A stretch of 64,000 nt of DNA, taken from contig LR990055.1 of assembly GCA_905147135.1 (NCBI GenBank), positions 4,527,001 through 4,591,000 on the forward strand, written 5' to 3'. The position numbers were made by a program, and so were the translations under genes. Shown piece by piece: positions 41,721 through 53,975 of this stretch. The stretch comes from Blastobasis lacticolella (lineage: Eukaryota > Arthropoda > Insecta > Lepidoptera > Blastobasidae). How positions within the stretch are numbered: the stretch's first letter is position 1; each line of letters opens with the position of its first letter. The notes under the pieces were generated by a model. That model was not told where the DNA came from. It was given only the letters and a program-made list of their open reading frames with translations, and made no database searches.

Positions 41721-43123
41721 CAGAGGCGACAGTATACGAATTACCCAGCATTGGGTCACATTATAAACTTCAGAATCCAGAATCCTCCCTCCAAAATTAA
41801 GTACTTAAAAAGGAAAACTAGTTCATCAAATTACAAACGAAGAACTCCACTCCACCCCTCCAGCTCCCAGACTAAAAGGGTTGTCTTAATAGAAACATGT
41901 CGTCTGCAATGAAGGATATTCGAGCCATATGCCGGTCGCGAGCGAGCCTCCGTCATTCGGCACTCGGCACTCGGCAATAACCGGGCAGACAAAACATTCG
42001 CCCTGCGTGCTGATTGGATAGAGGCATGTTGAGAATCGCTGTCTTGGAGTGTGCTCGGCGGTTTTGATACTATGGTAAAAATTCTCTTAGTGATAGAAAG
42101 ATAGGGTAAATACGAAGCCGAAGCTGATGTGCATTATTTACCACGTTGTAATGTACTGTATTCTAACCTCCTTGCCTGCCTGTCTGCCATAACCTGCCTT
42201 GTTGTATTCAGATTTCATCCAACCTTCAGATTTCATCCTCATCATCTACCTACCCTTATCCTACAGTCGGCACAATTTATAAGCTTAAAATTAAAATTGC
42301 CCACAACGTCATTAGGAAAAAAATATTGTTTAGGCTGTCTAATAGTTTTCATCATTAAATACAATATTTATTGTTTATTTATTTTGTCCAATTTGATTCA
42401 CTCAATTATAATTTAGTTTAATAGTCACCAGATTTTGAAAGTAAGTACCCAGAAAGCCATCATATTCAAGTCAAGATTAAATTGTCTTCGCATTTTATAG
42501 AATTTCTTTGTAGGTACATGGAATAAATACTTTCTAATTTATGAAATCACAATATAATTGATTAAGCATCAAGCAAGGAAGGTCGCAGTACAATAATGAC
42601 CACTGGCAGGAGGACCGGCGAGGTACAAATCTACATATCGGGGTGTGGTGTGGGCATTTCTTGCATCCCTGCCTGAGATATGTGTCTTGAACCTCCCTGG
42701 ACGGCAGGGGTGGTGACAGGGACGTATTCAGTGAAAATATTAATGAGAAATCAAATATAATGCGAAACGGATTAACGAGTTTACTATCGCTTTTATTAAT
42801 GTAGCCGAACCAAAATGTAGAAATTAACTGGTGTTTGTTGTATATATATCGTACGATCGGGTAAGCACACATTTTTCACAAGACGATAACACTATGGTAA
42901 AGTATGTATGTGATGTGATATATCTACTTACTTAGAATATGTAAATAGATCACATAATGATGATTTGTACATGAATCATCTGTTTACAAATGACTTGGAC
43001 CACATAACCGCCATGGTATCAAATAACATTATTAGAAAAAGGTTATACTGAAAACCACTGTATTTTAATTTTTTTTGGCTCTAATAAAGGGTATGTTTTG
43101 GTACTTATGTCTTTTGAGTATCA
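41721..43123. other. Unique sequence, no gene seen
   Basis: Short frames 42129-42416 (+) and 42534-42872 (-) have no known motif. 41,925-41,980 contains CGGCACTCGGCACTCGGCAA, a short tandem. Confidence 0.35.
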
Positions 43124-43224
43124 GGTGCTGTCCCTTGGTGCGACTAAAGTCCTATGACGGACGTCGCCCGACCTATAAGATACCTCAAAACCTAAAAAAT
43201 CTAGTTATCAATTAGGACAGCTCC
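43124..43224. mobile_element. MITE-like element K, copy 2, with TCA duplication
   Basis: 101 bp. Left end GGTGCTGTCCCTTGG, right end (complement) GGAGCTGTCCTAATTGATA; it shares GACGTCGCCCGAC and ATACCTCAAAAC-type sequence with 29638-29763. TCA lies on both sides (43121-43123, 43225-43227). A 3-bp duplication fits PIF/Harbinger-like elements, but this is inference. Confidence 0.7.
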
Positions 43225-43648
43225 TCAGGATATCGATATGATGTTTAAGAATAATGTAAAGTTTTGAGATTGTTGAAAAAATAACTTCCCACTGTTCACC
43301 CAGGTGAACTATACCTACAGTGGGTAAGGGTACTTTCAGAGACAGATGGAAATATAAGACTGTAACATTGGCCACCCCGAAATCCGTCCCCAAGCATAAA
43401 TGTTTAAGGTATGCAGATGCGGTACAGCCGTGATAAGTTAATTCCTGCCGGCCGATCCCTTACCCGTATCAAAATTGTAATGGCGGCGAATATTGCTGGA
43501 TGTGTGGACTCGCTCCTCGCTTATTGAAATCTTAATGGTCGCAAGTTATTGCTAAGTTATGTGGGACGGTTTGGGATGCCTCTGGGTTCTGGAACCTTCG
43601 AGCGTCGGCTGTATTTGAGGTGGTTTATTAAAAACCGTGCTATGCGGG
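43225..43648. other. Unique sequence
   Basis: No recognised feature; the 61-codon minus frame at 43208-43393 is unsupported. Confidence 0.3.
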
Positions 43649-43899
43649 AGCGTCGGTGGCCGACGTGGTCCGAGTTGGTAGTGAGAGGTACCGAGTTCGA
43701 TCCCCACTGTCGTGATATACCAATGACTTTGTCTGAGTTATGTACATTATTTAATCACTAACCGATGGTCTTACGCTGAGGGAAAACATTTTGCACATTA
43801 TGGCGACTGAATGATTAATGATCCAATATGGACACAGAGATCACAGCTCTACTGTAATTACCTGATCTGCAAAATCCTGGATCATGGTCAAGGGGGACT
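43649..43899 (+). mobile_element. SINE-B in forward orientation, tail end lost
   Basis: The head GAGCGTCGGTGGCCGACGTG and B-box region GAGTTCGATCCCC are followed by the body in reverse order to most copies (TGAGTTATGTACATTATTTA, ACTGTAATTACCTGATCTGC, ATCCTGGATCATGGTCAAGG). Ends before the 3' GGGACATTAACGCC block. Middle section partly rearranged (43,820-43,850). Confidence 0.85.
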
Positions 43900-46255
43900 T
43901 TTCAATCAAAATTTGGCGAAATATTTTGATTCCCCTCTTCTATACGATGACAAGGTCCCAGGAATGAATTTCTAATGAAAATGATTCCAGTAAGTGGCAT
44001 TAGCATCACCACGTTGTTATTATTGGTTATTTTAGGCAAATACTATAATACTGTTTAGTTAGCTACTTACCCATTATGTTTCAACCTTGTTGCGTGGTTG
44101 CAATTACAATCCAGAGATATGTCAGAAAACCTACAAACTCTCGAATTAATTTTAGTTTGAACCTCAACTTTCAAAGTGTTTTTTTGTGCCGCTAAAGCTG
44201 CAAACTTACAGAGATCAGGACAGGTACAAATTCGAATGGGTTTGGAACCTACGTAATCGGTGTCTACTAAAATGTTAGTCTTGCAAATTGTTACTGATCT
44301 TCAAATCACATCACTCATAACAATTTTCATAATATTAGATATAACGCTCATATATTACTTACCGTAGGCGTCGCGTGGGTGAACGAAAGTTCCACACTTA
44401 TTACTTAGCTACGTGGCGTAAGCAAATCAACTCCTGACCAGTTTTACAAGACACTTTCTGACTTCTAAGGTGAAGCTCAATTATGCTTAGTAACGCTCGT
44501 ACAACCAGGGGGTCAACTTATATCGGTTAAATACCTGATTCAATCTGATACGGTATAACATTTGCTGGATTAATGATGATATAGGGATATGTGTTAGAGA
44601 AAGTACCTTGATGGTTATACTCCTACATTTGTTTACTTGATTGCGTGAGGTTTATTGTGCGATTTCATTGCAATATCACTGTTCGTTCTTTCACTGAACG
44701 ATTTCGACGTAATGAAAGTAGAAAATGAAAATGAAAATTTTGAGGTTCGGGTTTGTACCTATTATTATTATTTTTTGCCATTTCTTTCCCACTGGGTAAA
44801 GTAAGTACCCTACCTATTATGAAGATAAAAAATAACTCTTTCGTGAAATTTAAAGTCTGTTTACTTGTCCTTTCGTCACGGTGCAATGAATCAGAACTTT
44901 GTAAAATTTGTCACAATCATAGTAGGAGAATGTCATTCATAAAAGTATGAAATACATGGTCTTATTACTTGCTATTTTTATACTATTTCAGACATATGAT
45001 TATTCACTACACTTTCATCACACACATTATCGGGTTTGTTATCACGGTTAGAATTGTTTTTACCTCGATACTACTACTACTCGTTACCATTTTTTTCTTA
45101 TCATCTTAGTCCGTCTTGAACAAACAATATAACTTCAACCGCATATAATTTCCAAACGCAACCGAACACATCAAAAGCAACAAATTAACCAAGACGTCTT
45201 AATTTCGAACCCTTCGAATGGGGGTCCTAAGAAAATACATTGCCTAATTCAAAACTATCCAACTATCTTCCATAGGTGGGTGCGGGTCTGACCCTCCCCT
45301 TGCCCCCCCTTACACCCTTTCCGGAACTTGGTGGCACATGTGCTACTAATATCTGGGCATTTGTCAGTCTGTAATTGCGAAGTGATTCTACTTTCCATGT
45401 CCCTTTGCTTGAGTCTTAATGTTAGTTCGCTCTGGCTCTGCGACAAGGGTGGTTTAGTATGGAGATTTAATATTGTGCGCTCTGCTTAGCTATGCTTACG
45501 GGATAACGTATTCTTGTGGTATAGAAGGAATTATTTGTGTATTGCTTTAATGGATCTATAAAACTATCGTTAGTTTTTTTTCTATTATTGTTGCTACAAA
45601 TTGCAACTAATCATGAGCATGTTGGTTAATGTTTGTCTCTTAAAAATAACAACATCGGTACTCAACTGTGATCGTGTCGCTGGAACAATCATCATTTGAT
45701 CACAGCGATCTATCGTTAGCTTTTGGCTACCGCTATTAAAATGTCTTCTCTACACATACATCACAACCCTAATAAACCACATCTGCTACGCGGGCATGTT
45801 ATTTGTCTGAGAAAGTAATTTGAATGTAGTCAAGTGTAGTAAAACTTTCTGTAAGGGATCGAGTAAGTGCTGAGCTAATGCCTAGTTAACTGTCTACGCA
45901 TTCTATGTTCCCTTAAATTAAACTAATTTTAATAATGTGAAAAATTAAAATATAGAGAAAAACCAGCTTATGCTTCCTAATTATAAAAATACCTAAGCAT
46001 AAAGTTTGTTGTACATCTTCATATAAGTATGATTTAATGCTGTGTGTGTGTACTGTTCAATATTTTAGCTATACTTATGTATGTAATTCGTAAAAACATA
46101 CGTACAGAATCACAATTTTCTTTTCATTTGGCTTATTAAAATGAGACCGTTATTTGATTTAATCCATTATTCTCCATGCTTAAAGCTCTCATACTGAGAA
46201 TTTAAAAAACTAACGTATATTTAGTACAAGCCGCAGTGGAGAAGAATGTGTAGGA
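43900..46255. other. Unique AT-rich sequence, no gene seen
   Basis: 2.3 kb without recognisable repeats. Short frames (44665-44950, 45255-45446) carry no motif. Confidence 0.35.
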
Positions 46256-46309
46256 AAGCGGACCCTGGCAGAGGCCGGGATAAGCGCTAGGACGATGATG
46301 ATGATAATT
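46256..46309 (+). mobile_element. Repeat E 3' end with GATGAT tail
   Basis: AAGCGGACCCTGGCAGAGGC, CGGGATAAGCGCTAGGACGA then TGATGATGATAA; complement-equivalent of the start of 17038-17205. GTACAAGCCGCAG(T/A)GGA flanks it at 46,225 and 46,312, a probable 15-20-bp direct repeat, possibly a target duplication (TTTAGTACAAGCCGCAG on both sides). Confidence 0.6.
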
Positions 46310-47351
46310 TAGTACAAGCCGCAGAGGACTATAAACTGACTTCTCTATGTTCAAAACTTCAAAGGACCTTAAAACAATTTGACGCGAGCGACGTCGGTAG
46401 CAAATCTAGTTCTTGACATATGTCTGACTGTATAAACAACGTATTTTACAAACCAACTTAAGTGGATTTATTGATCGTTTGTCCTTTAGAAATTAGACGT
46501 TAAGGGAAACCTTGTATTGTATTAGTAATTCATACTAAACTGATGCAAACTCCATTTCCGCACGCCCATTCCACCCACACTTTTATTTAGGTACTAGTAG
46601 TAATTAGTTTTGCAAATGAAAAAGCGCCAAACAATACGTGAACTGCTACGCACGCCATCAGTAAGAAAAATGAAAACTAAGACAAAAGATTCGCTATAAA
46701 TTAATGGGTACTAACTAACGATACGCTGCTAATGCCTAACGCTAAAGGTAAGCAAAGAGGCTGTCTTTCCATACCAAATTATAGTCGATTTTATGGCTGT
46801 TTCTTTACAATTTTCTCTATTTTCTATTCACCTAAACCTCCTCCAGACTGAGAAAGTAAAACCCAAGAGACAAACTGATTGGGCCAATTTAAAGATAAAG
46901 TAAAACTAACGCACATCGTTTCATTTTTATAGGTATAGATTTTACTGCACAGGCACACAATTAACAACAATCCAATGGACAGGGAATAGTGAACAGCCGC
47001 AAACAAAAACGCGATTTGAGCAAATAGGTGCTTGTGAAAACGCTGAGTGTACAAAGTAAATTGCATGCAGTTGTTTGGTGGAAAAACGCTGTAGCCGAGC
47101 GTCAGCGTTTTTCTGTTTACCCACATATACGCTGTGTTTAACTACCCTCAATTTGTGAGCGAAATGTTTTCCATTTGTTTTGCGTGGGGTGAGCCGTAGT
47201 GTAATTGGATGTGTGTTGTGGGTAATTAGGCGGTTGCAGAATTCGTGTTCTGTATGTTTGGTAAATCCAAATGATACGCTTTCAACGGATTAATTGGGGT
47301 TTTATATTAACGATCACTTTACAGGTAGCATGTTCACGGATAGACTAGTGG
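46310..47351. other. Unique sequence
   Basis: No repeat or gene seen; overlapping minus frames 46824-47126 and 46942-47151 lack motifs. Confidence 0.3.
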
Positions 47352-47673
47352 TCATCTTGGCGTTAATGTCCCGATTGTGGTTGGCGAAGGCCGGAGTCCG
47401 CCTTGACCTCCATGATTTGGCAGATCAGGTAATTAATAGTGGAGTGACTGCCATCTGAACTCAGCGGCCCTTTTAATAAGGGAACCTGACCAGATTGAAT
47501 CACGGTTACACAATCAGTCGCCAGTTTCATCACTATGTTTCCCTCATCGTAAGAGCATCGGTTAGTATTCTACATAACTCAGAAAAGAGTCATTGGTACA
47601 TGGCTGTATGATGCTCGAACCCGAAACCTCTTGCTTACAAGTCAGACCCCTTAACCACAAGGCCACCAACGCC
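47352..47673 (-). mobile_element. SINE-B, nearly full copy
   Basis: TCATCTTGGCGTTAATGTCC to the head complement (GCTCGAACCCGAAACCTCTT, AACCACAAGGCCACCAACGC). Several small deletions in the body. Confidence 0.85.
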
Positions 47674-49503
47674 TTATGTTCACTGGTAGACTAGTAGAAA
47701 GTCTTTTTATTTGGAATATCTGGGCATCGCGTACACAGAAGATAATACTATGAATGGAATTTTTTATTTTATATCCTTTAAATATTATGGCTCTTATGAC
47801 TGATTACTTGCAGTTAAGAAAAGGTATAATATTAGTAGAGATATCCGTAGCAGAAAAAGTATCAGATAGTTCAGGTGAGAACTTCAAAACTGAAATAGGC
47901 GCAAAAGGTACACCAAAGGTATAGTAGGTACTTTTAAATATAACGATGTAATTTTAGACTTAAGTTTTCTTGAATAAATTATTTATTTATTATTTATTAC
48001 TTATAGGGAGGGCACACTTTTTCATCCTTGTCACTACAATATCGATACTTAGGATACTTCGCATGTACTGATAACACAGTAGTGTCTCGTGTACGTATTG
48101 CGTGGTTGACCTGAACAACCTACCTAGGTAGTATGTACAGTGCAAAATGTAAAACTTTAATTCATGAATGTCATAAAAGCTGTTTAACAACTGCATTGTA
48201 GTGCAAAGGAATAAGATTCTTATGATGGTCATGTACTTATGCTCATCTATTGTACATATTCGCTCCTGACATCGGCGCCTGATTGTGATATTTTTGCGAG
48301 TCGATGGGCGGATGTGTGTAGGGTGTGTTTGAGGTTCTGTGAGACGATGAAAGGGTGAGTAATTCTAAATTATATATTTAGTTCAACTATAATGTTTTAT
48401 TATCTTAAGATGTACCTAATATTAATTTTACAGTGTATTAGTTCTTAAACTGTAAGACTGTAAAGTTTGTGGAATAAATAAATAAATAAATAAATAAATA
48501 GTAGTAGTAGGTACCTAGTGCAAAATTCGTCTGCAGATTTACAAACTTAGCTTAACAGTGGGAGCAACAAAACGTGCATCGCCGTCGCCGTCGCACTCGC
48601 AAACTTTTTAATTGCCCCGCGTAAAATTTACGACCAATCGAAAAACTGTATTGTTTGATATCGAAATTTAAATTGAATATCGTCGAAAAGTTCCCGATCG
48701 CTCGGGTTTATTGCGTCTGGACGGACCGAAGAGACCTAATTAGGGAGTTTTTGAGTGCATACGAGTTAAATGTTGATTCTTTCTCTGTAGCTGCAGCTAC
48801 CAATATTTGAAGTACCTAGTACTCGAATTTGGCCACTCGTGCCACTGGATACTGTGGAGACTGGATAATCGTCACTAGGTAGTGTCTGTATGTATAACTT
48901 TGTACTAATAGGCCATATATTTTTGGGAAAACAATCTTTCAAAACTTTCAACAGGTCCGTGATGTTCACTGAACATTATTTAGCGCAGTCCCTTTAGTTA
49001 CAGGTATCGCACAAAGTAACTTCGAAGACTAGAAAATAGACTACAGTGTTTCATGTTTCTCAACACTACGATCTCCAGGATGTCTGCCAAATGGTAGAAA
49101 TGTTCGTTTTAAATTTTACTTTTTGTTTAAATCTATTTTGTGTTCATATTCGGTAGCAGTCATTATCCCTAATAGGTAGCAATGAAGTTTCCAATGAAAC
49201 CATGACGCCTAGTATAGCGGTTTAGATCTCACATGGAGTCTACTATTAGATCTAACTTAAAACTTTTTGTCTGCTATAGATGTACGACCTTTCGATACAC
49301 ATTATAGTTCTTAAATCAAAATTATAGTTAGGTATCTGGCATACGACGTGCGATTGTAATGTAGTCTAGGTACCACTCATAGTTTCGTCTCACGTGCCAG
49401 AGAATTGTTCCGAGTGGGGAGGCCGTGGATGTCTCTATCGATATCGATAGTGTTAAATAAGTTATTGCAAAATGCGCTGTAAATATTTGGTAAGTAAAAA
49501 AAA
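47674..49503. other. Unique sequence with (AAAT)n and a CGATA palindrome
   Basis: AATAAATAAATAAATAAATA at 48,474-48,500 is a simple repeat. CTATCGATATCGATAG at 49,435-49,450 is a 16-bp perfect palindrome containing the DREF-type core TATCGATA twice. 48,575-48,720 is GC-richer. No gene seen. Confidence 0.4.
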
Positions 49504-49665
49504 CATCATCTTCGCGTTAATATCCCGGTTGTGCTTTCGAGAACGAGGGCCCGGGGTCCGCCTTGATCATGATCCAGGATTTGGCGATCAGGTAATTACA
49601 GTGGAGCGACTACCATCTGACCTCCGTGACCCTGCTACCAGGGGAATCTGACCAGATTGGATTAT
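49504..49665 (-). mobile_element. SINE-B, 3' half only
   Basis: CATCATCTTCGCGTTAATAT through GGGGAATCTGACCAGATTGG; ends abruptly, the head half is absent. The short CATCATC start is a remnant GATGAT tail. Confidence 0.85.
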
Positions 49666-49709
49666 TAGATATTAGAGTTTATTATCATAATGTTACATTA
49701 CGTAAAGAC

Positions 49710-49866
49710 GTTTTCACCCCATGTGGTATCCATCAGAGTACAATACGCCACCAACCCAAATTACTCTAAAATGGAAGGTGACTAATGTCCCAACTAACTA
49801 ACCAGATAGGTCCTCCGTATTTAGAAAATGGGCAGAAGCGTTTTCTGCTGTGTTTTTAAACGGTAA
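49710..49866 (+). repeat. Repeat H, diverged copy
   Basis: AAGGTGACTAATGTCCC and TTAGAAAATGGGCAGAAGCG, TTTTCTGCTGTGTTTTTAAA align with AAGGCGACTAATGTTTTTGA and CTGGAAAATGGGCAGCAGCA at 53511-53786. 3' third missing; AACTAGCTTTTGCCCGCGAA follows at about 49,880, a string I associate with a widespread moth repeat. Confidence 0.5.
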
Positions 49867-50538
49867 TTCTTTTATTTTTAACTAGCTTTTGCCCGCGAAC
49901 GAAGTTCACTTTAATACTGATTTATTATATGTATCTTGATGTCGAGATAATGGCGCTTCACTGATATGGAGAAGGCTTAATTCAGCAATAGAATATTATG
50001 GGCTGTTGTTACATCTCTGTATTCTGTGTGTATGTTTTCACTTGATATAACTTTAAAACAGATCTCCAGGTAGATAATAATTATAATATTATCGACATAT
50101 ATCCATCGACAACAACCCCGCCCCACCCTACCCGAGTCGAGTCCAACGCGTGTACGGACTGATGTTAATAATTAAGTTACCAGGTGGTACTCGGGTACTA
50201 TCTGCTGTAATTTAGTGGAAATGCTGGGCACGCGACTGCTCACAATGGGTTTGTATCAAGCCTGTAATAAAGCCTCCGCCCCCGTACATCATTGTGTGTC
50301 AGTACCGATATGTTCCGATGGACGCCTCGAAAGTAATTTGGGAAAACGGCTCCGTCTGTGGTAATCGGAAACGAATTTCGGTGTCGCGCGCTATGTTATT
50401 TTTTATGACGTAAATGTTTCGAGAACGAACTGGGAACAAATGGCTCAGGATAGGGACCAATGGCGAATTCTTGTGTCGGAGGCCATGATCCACTTCGGAT
50501 CGCTGAGCCAGCGAAGTTAATAAGTAAACATTTCCAGT
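49867..50538. other. Unique sequence
   Basis: Apart from the short TAGCTTTTGCCCGCGA string at its start, nothing recognised. The 81-codon minus frame 50299-50544 lacks motifs. Confidence 0.3.
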
Positions 50539-51226
50539 TGTCAATGGCCTAATGGTTAAGGAGTCCGACTCGCACCCCGAGGTACCGGGTTTGAACTCCA
50601 GTGCCGCTATATACCAATGACTAGTTACTGAGCTATGTACATTACTTGAACACTAACCGATGCTCTTACGGTGAGGGAAAACATCGTGAGGAAACTCGCA
50701 TATTCAGACGACTGAATTTGTAACCATGATCCAATGGTCAAGTTACTCTGTTAACAGGGTTACGGAAGTCATATGGTAGTCGCCACACTGTAATTATTTT
50801 TTATGTTATACGGCAAACAGGCAAGCCGGCCACCTGATGGAAAGTGATGGAAGTGAAGTGATGGTGAGATCACCAATATATGAGCTAGAAACGTTATTAG
50901 AACCTCCACGTGGACATCACTAGAGGGTCTACGTAATGGGGATGAGTAGAGCTTATTAAATATTGCCTTGTTAATAGCCATAGTAGGTAGATAATATGCT
51001 CGCAACGACACTGTTAGTAAAATTTGAAAATAATATAACCCTAGTATTTTTAAGTTTTTAATATTGTAGTGCCCGTCAGGGTCATAATTGTAAATTACTT
51101 TTATGAAGCAATAAACATTTGAGTATTGAGTAGCCAGCATAATTACCTGATCTGCCAAATTCTGGATCATGATCAAGGCGGACTCCGGGCCGTCGCGCTT
51201 GAAAGAGGACATTTATGCCATGATTA
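50539..51226 (+). mobile_element. SINE-B in forward orientation, split by a LINE fragment
   Basis: Head TCAATGGCCTAATGGTTAAG, GGTACCGGGTTTGAACTCC, body to CACACTGTAATTA (50796); it resumes at TAATTACCTGATCTGCC (51140) and ends GGACATTTATGCCATGATTA. Without the insert the two parts join exactly as in other copies. Confidence 0.9.
50797..51139 (-). mobile_element. LINE 3' end nested in SINE-B, with TAATTA duplication
   Basis: Starts TTTTTTATGTTATACGGCAA then ACAGGCAAGCCGGCCACCTG and TGATGGAAAGTG: the LINE-group 3' UTR complement. TAATTA occurs at 50791-50796 and 51140-51145, the likely target duplication. The inner part is poorly conserved. Confidence 0.8.
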
Positions 51227-51317
51227 CCAAATAATTCCAGCGCGCTAGATTGACTCAACCCATCCTACTAATTTAAGTATGTTTATTTGTATGGATTCAC
51301 AAAATTTTAAAAGTATG

Positions 51318-51409
51318 TCCCGGGTTTCGGACCGCGTACCTTTGTGTACGAGTAGCCCGATATTTCGACGCAGTTGCATGCATCGTGGTCATGGTCATGT
51401 TTTAAAATA
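51318..51409 (-). repeat. Repeat M copy
   Basis: ACCGCGTACCTTTGTGTACG, AGTAGCCCGATATTTCGACG and CAGTTGCATGCATCGTGGTC are the complement of 9907-9992. Unknown class. Confidence 0.5.
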
Positions 51410-51484
51410 CATTTGTGGTATTTTTCCAGCGTAAGTCATAATGAAAATATGACTTACGCTTAATTGATTATGTTGTTTATTACT

Positions 51485-51556
51485 GACCTTCAATAAGTGT
51501 ATTCTGAAAATATTTATATTGAATAAAAATTATTTGAATTGAATTGAATTGAATCA
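51485..51556 (+). mobile_element. LINE-like 3' tail with (TTGAA)n
   Basis: TATTGAATAAAAATTATTTG then GAATTGAATTGAATTGAATC: AATAAA-type signal followed by a pentamer array. Coding part not readable. Confidence 0.45.
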
Positions 51557-51809
51557 TTTCGCTAAAAGAGTTTTTGCAATCGCTGCGCGTATTCGACCAA
51601 TGCAACTGTATTTAGCCTAGCACGAAACCTACTGCTCGCGCCGTGTGGTGAACAACAAAGAAGCTCAGTACATTCCCGTTATTTGGCCGTACACATTTTT
51701 GGCATCACATTGAACTATGATTCTGATAATTTTATTGGATCACAGATCCCACTAGAAGTGGTGGCATAGAATTATTAGCGTGGAGATTATGGTAAAACCA
51801 TCCACTCAT

Positions 51810-52070
51810 GACGACCTGAGTGGTTCAGTTTGTTAATATGCAGACACAGGTCTGCGGACGCAGAGGTCCCGGGTTCGATTCCCGTGGCAACAGAAATTAA
51901 ATTGATGAAATAAAGTTTCTGTTACGGGTTTGGGTGCTGTATGTATAATAAAATAAGTATGTGTTTAAAAAATATATAAGTAGTTGATAATTTTTACATC
52001 ACCCATAATACAAACTTTGCTTACTAGGCGCCGTGTGAATTGTTTAAGTATATATAATTATTTATTTACT
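51810..52070 (+). mobile_element. SINE-A copy with duplicated head segment
   Basis: GACGACCTGAGTGGTTCAG, then an unusual ATGCAGACACAGGTCTGCGG where others have TGCCGGTCTGCC, then GGTTCGATTCCCG, the body and TTATTTATTTACT. Part of the tail block is deleted (TTGCTTACTAGGCGCCG). Confidence 0.8.
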
Positions 52071-52630
52071 ATACACGTTGGCTATATGACTTTTTTCGCC
52101 CTCGTGACATAGCTTTGGTGGTAGCTGGTAGTAGGTACCTAAGTAATTTTTTGATAACCAAACATAATCTTGCACGAGAGTCTCTTCCAGCCGTACCAAG
52201 GTCTGCTGGAGATGAAACGCCGCCGTCGATGATATCTGCGGTATTTATATCGTTAATGGGATCCACTCATTTGGGCATGACTTGCACCGCATGTGGGGTC
52301 GCGGTAGGAGGCCGGTGCCAGCGAAACTATGGGGTAACCTCCAATTTGTAGAGGAAAACGTATGGGCTAAGCTTTATTGTTCATTCGTGTAGGTATTATT
52401 GTAGCAAGGACCGTAGTAACGATGTGGTCTCTGATTACTCCTACGGGATATGCATATATTATTGTAGGAGTCAATACAGAGGTTACAGTAATATTTTCGC
52501 GGAATTGAAAAAATACGGACGTAATCTGATGTAAAATAATAAAATCATGAGTGACGCATACAAATGGCCGCCCATTTTTGTGTGTGTTTTACAGCTGCCA
52601 AGCGCGGAGTTTATAGCAATGCTATCCACA
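52071..52630. other. Unique sequence
   Basis: 78- and 65-codon frames on opposite strands (52069-52351) with no known motif; no repeat is recognised. Confidence 0.3.
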
Positions 52631-52858
52631 GATGATTGGCTAAAGTGGCAGTGGGCAGGGCACATAGCTCGAAGAACAGATGGCCAATGGGGCAGTAAAG
52701 TTCACGAGTGGTGACCTCGTACCGGAAGACGCAGCGTGGGTAGGACAAGGTAGACCGACGACCTGATAAAGATCGCAGGTACTAGATGGATGCGGAAGGC
52801 CTGCGGGGAGGCCTATGCCCAGCTGTGGGCGTCTTTCGGCTGATATGATGATGATGGT
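52631..52858 (+). mobile_element. RTE-like LINE 3' end, longest copy
   Basis: + strand reads DDWLKWQWAGHIARRTDGQW, GSKVHEW, stop, RTGRRSVGR, then LIKIAGTRWMRKA and GEAYAQLWASFG, ending in (TGATGA)n. WAGHIARR and RTGRRSVGR are hallmarks of RTE-type C-terminal regions seen in many insect genomes. Inactive: stop codons, frame breaks and a deletion near 52,800. Confidence 0.8.
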
Positions 52859-53510
52859 CTTCATTGCAGACAATTTAATTTACATAAAAAAACGGAATAT
52901 TAAATAAATTAAAGCAAATCAATCGTGCAAATTTCGCGTTTATTTAATCATTCTACTGTTAAGTAGATTTTAGAAGGCAACACCAAGGAGAGCGCCGATC
53001 GTGAGTCGATTCCATTACAACTCAATTGCGCTTACCTACAAGTTTTTGCAGAATACCCAATTTGTCTCGAGTTGTAATCTAATTATAATCGACCCTAATA
53101 GAATTGTTAGATAACAAAAAATAGCGGGCTTGAGGCCCATGGCATCTACATGTTTTAGACTACATTGACGGAACGATTTAAGAAGTTATCAATATTGACA
53201 GCGATTCTATGTTTCATGTTTTCAGCATAACATGCAAGTTGTGATGAGGATTAGGCCAATATTTCTTGTTTATTATGTGACACTGAACATTTTATCTTTC
53301 ACATCGGAACTTGACGATTTTCCACAATAATACCAAATTCATACTAATATTATAATTAATGCGGAAGTATTAAATTCCGCCGATTTTATTAAATTCCTGA
53401 TCTTTTATTACCCTCCACTCGTGTGGTATAACGTATACACCACGCGTAGTACATTTTACTTACCTGCTCATTGATGTATATAATAGTATACTATCATGTA
53501 AATCAATGAG
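52859..53510. other. Unique sequence ending in a palindrome
   Basis: 53,466-53,509 pairs CTCATTGAT with ATCAATGAG around an AT-rich centre, immediately before repeat H. Otherwise no feature. Confidence 0.35.
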
Positions 53511-53786
53511 GCCCGGCCCGGCCAGGCCGTGTGGTGTCTGGCAGAGTAGAATAGCACCAACCCCTTACACTCATGGGTGTCGTACAAGGCGACTAATGTT
53601 TTTGAGGCAAAAGATCAAGAGTCTTCGTAGTCTGGAAAATGGGCAGCAGCATTTTCCATTGTTATATTTAAACACTGCAATCTCCAACCCGCCTGCCAAG
53701 CGTGGAGATTATGGCAATAACCTCCCCTCTCGTGGGAGAGGCCCTAAGTCCTGCAGTGGACTGTTACGGGCTGTGATGTGATGATA
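53511..53786 (+). repeat. Repeat H, full-length copy with GTGATG tail
   Basis: GGCCGTGTGGTGTCTGGCAG, CCCCTTACACTCATGGGTGT, GACTAATGTTTTTGAGGCAA, GCGTGGAGATTATGGCAATA and GCAGTGGACTGTTACGGGCT, ending GTGATGTGATGAT. Defines the orientation of the family: the tail is of the same GATG type as SINE-B and RTE-like ends. Confidence 0.85.
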
Positions 53787-53975
53787 CTATAGTAAGCATA
53801 CGAGTGTGCTTGCGACCTGCTTTACTCGTTCCTCGGTTACTTACCTCATCATCGGCGGTCATCATTACCACGTTATCAGGTAAAGCAACGGGTATCACAA
53901 TGGCTACAATCATTAAATTATAGTGATACCGAACGCCTTCTAATGGTAATATCATAGATTAATAAGTAAATAATG

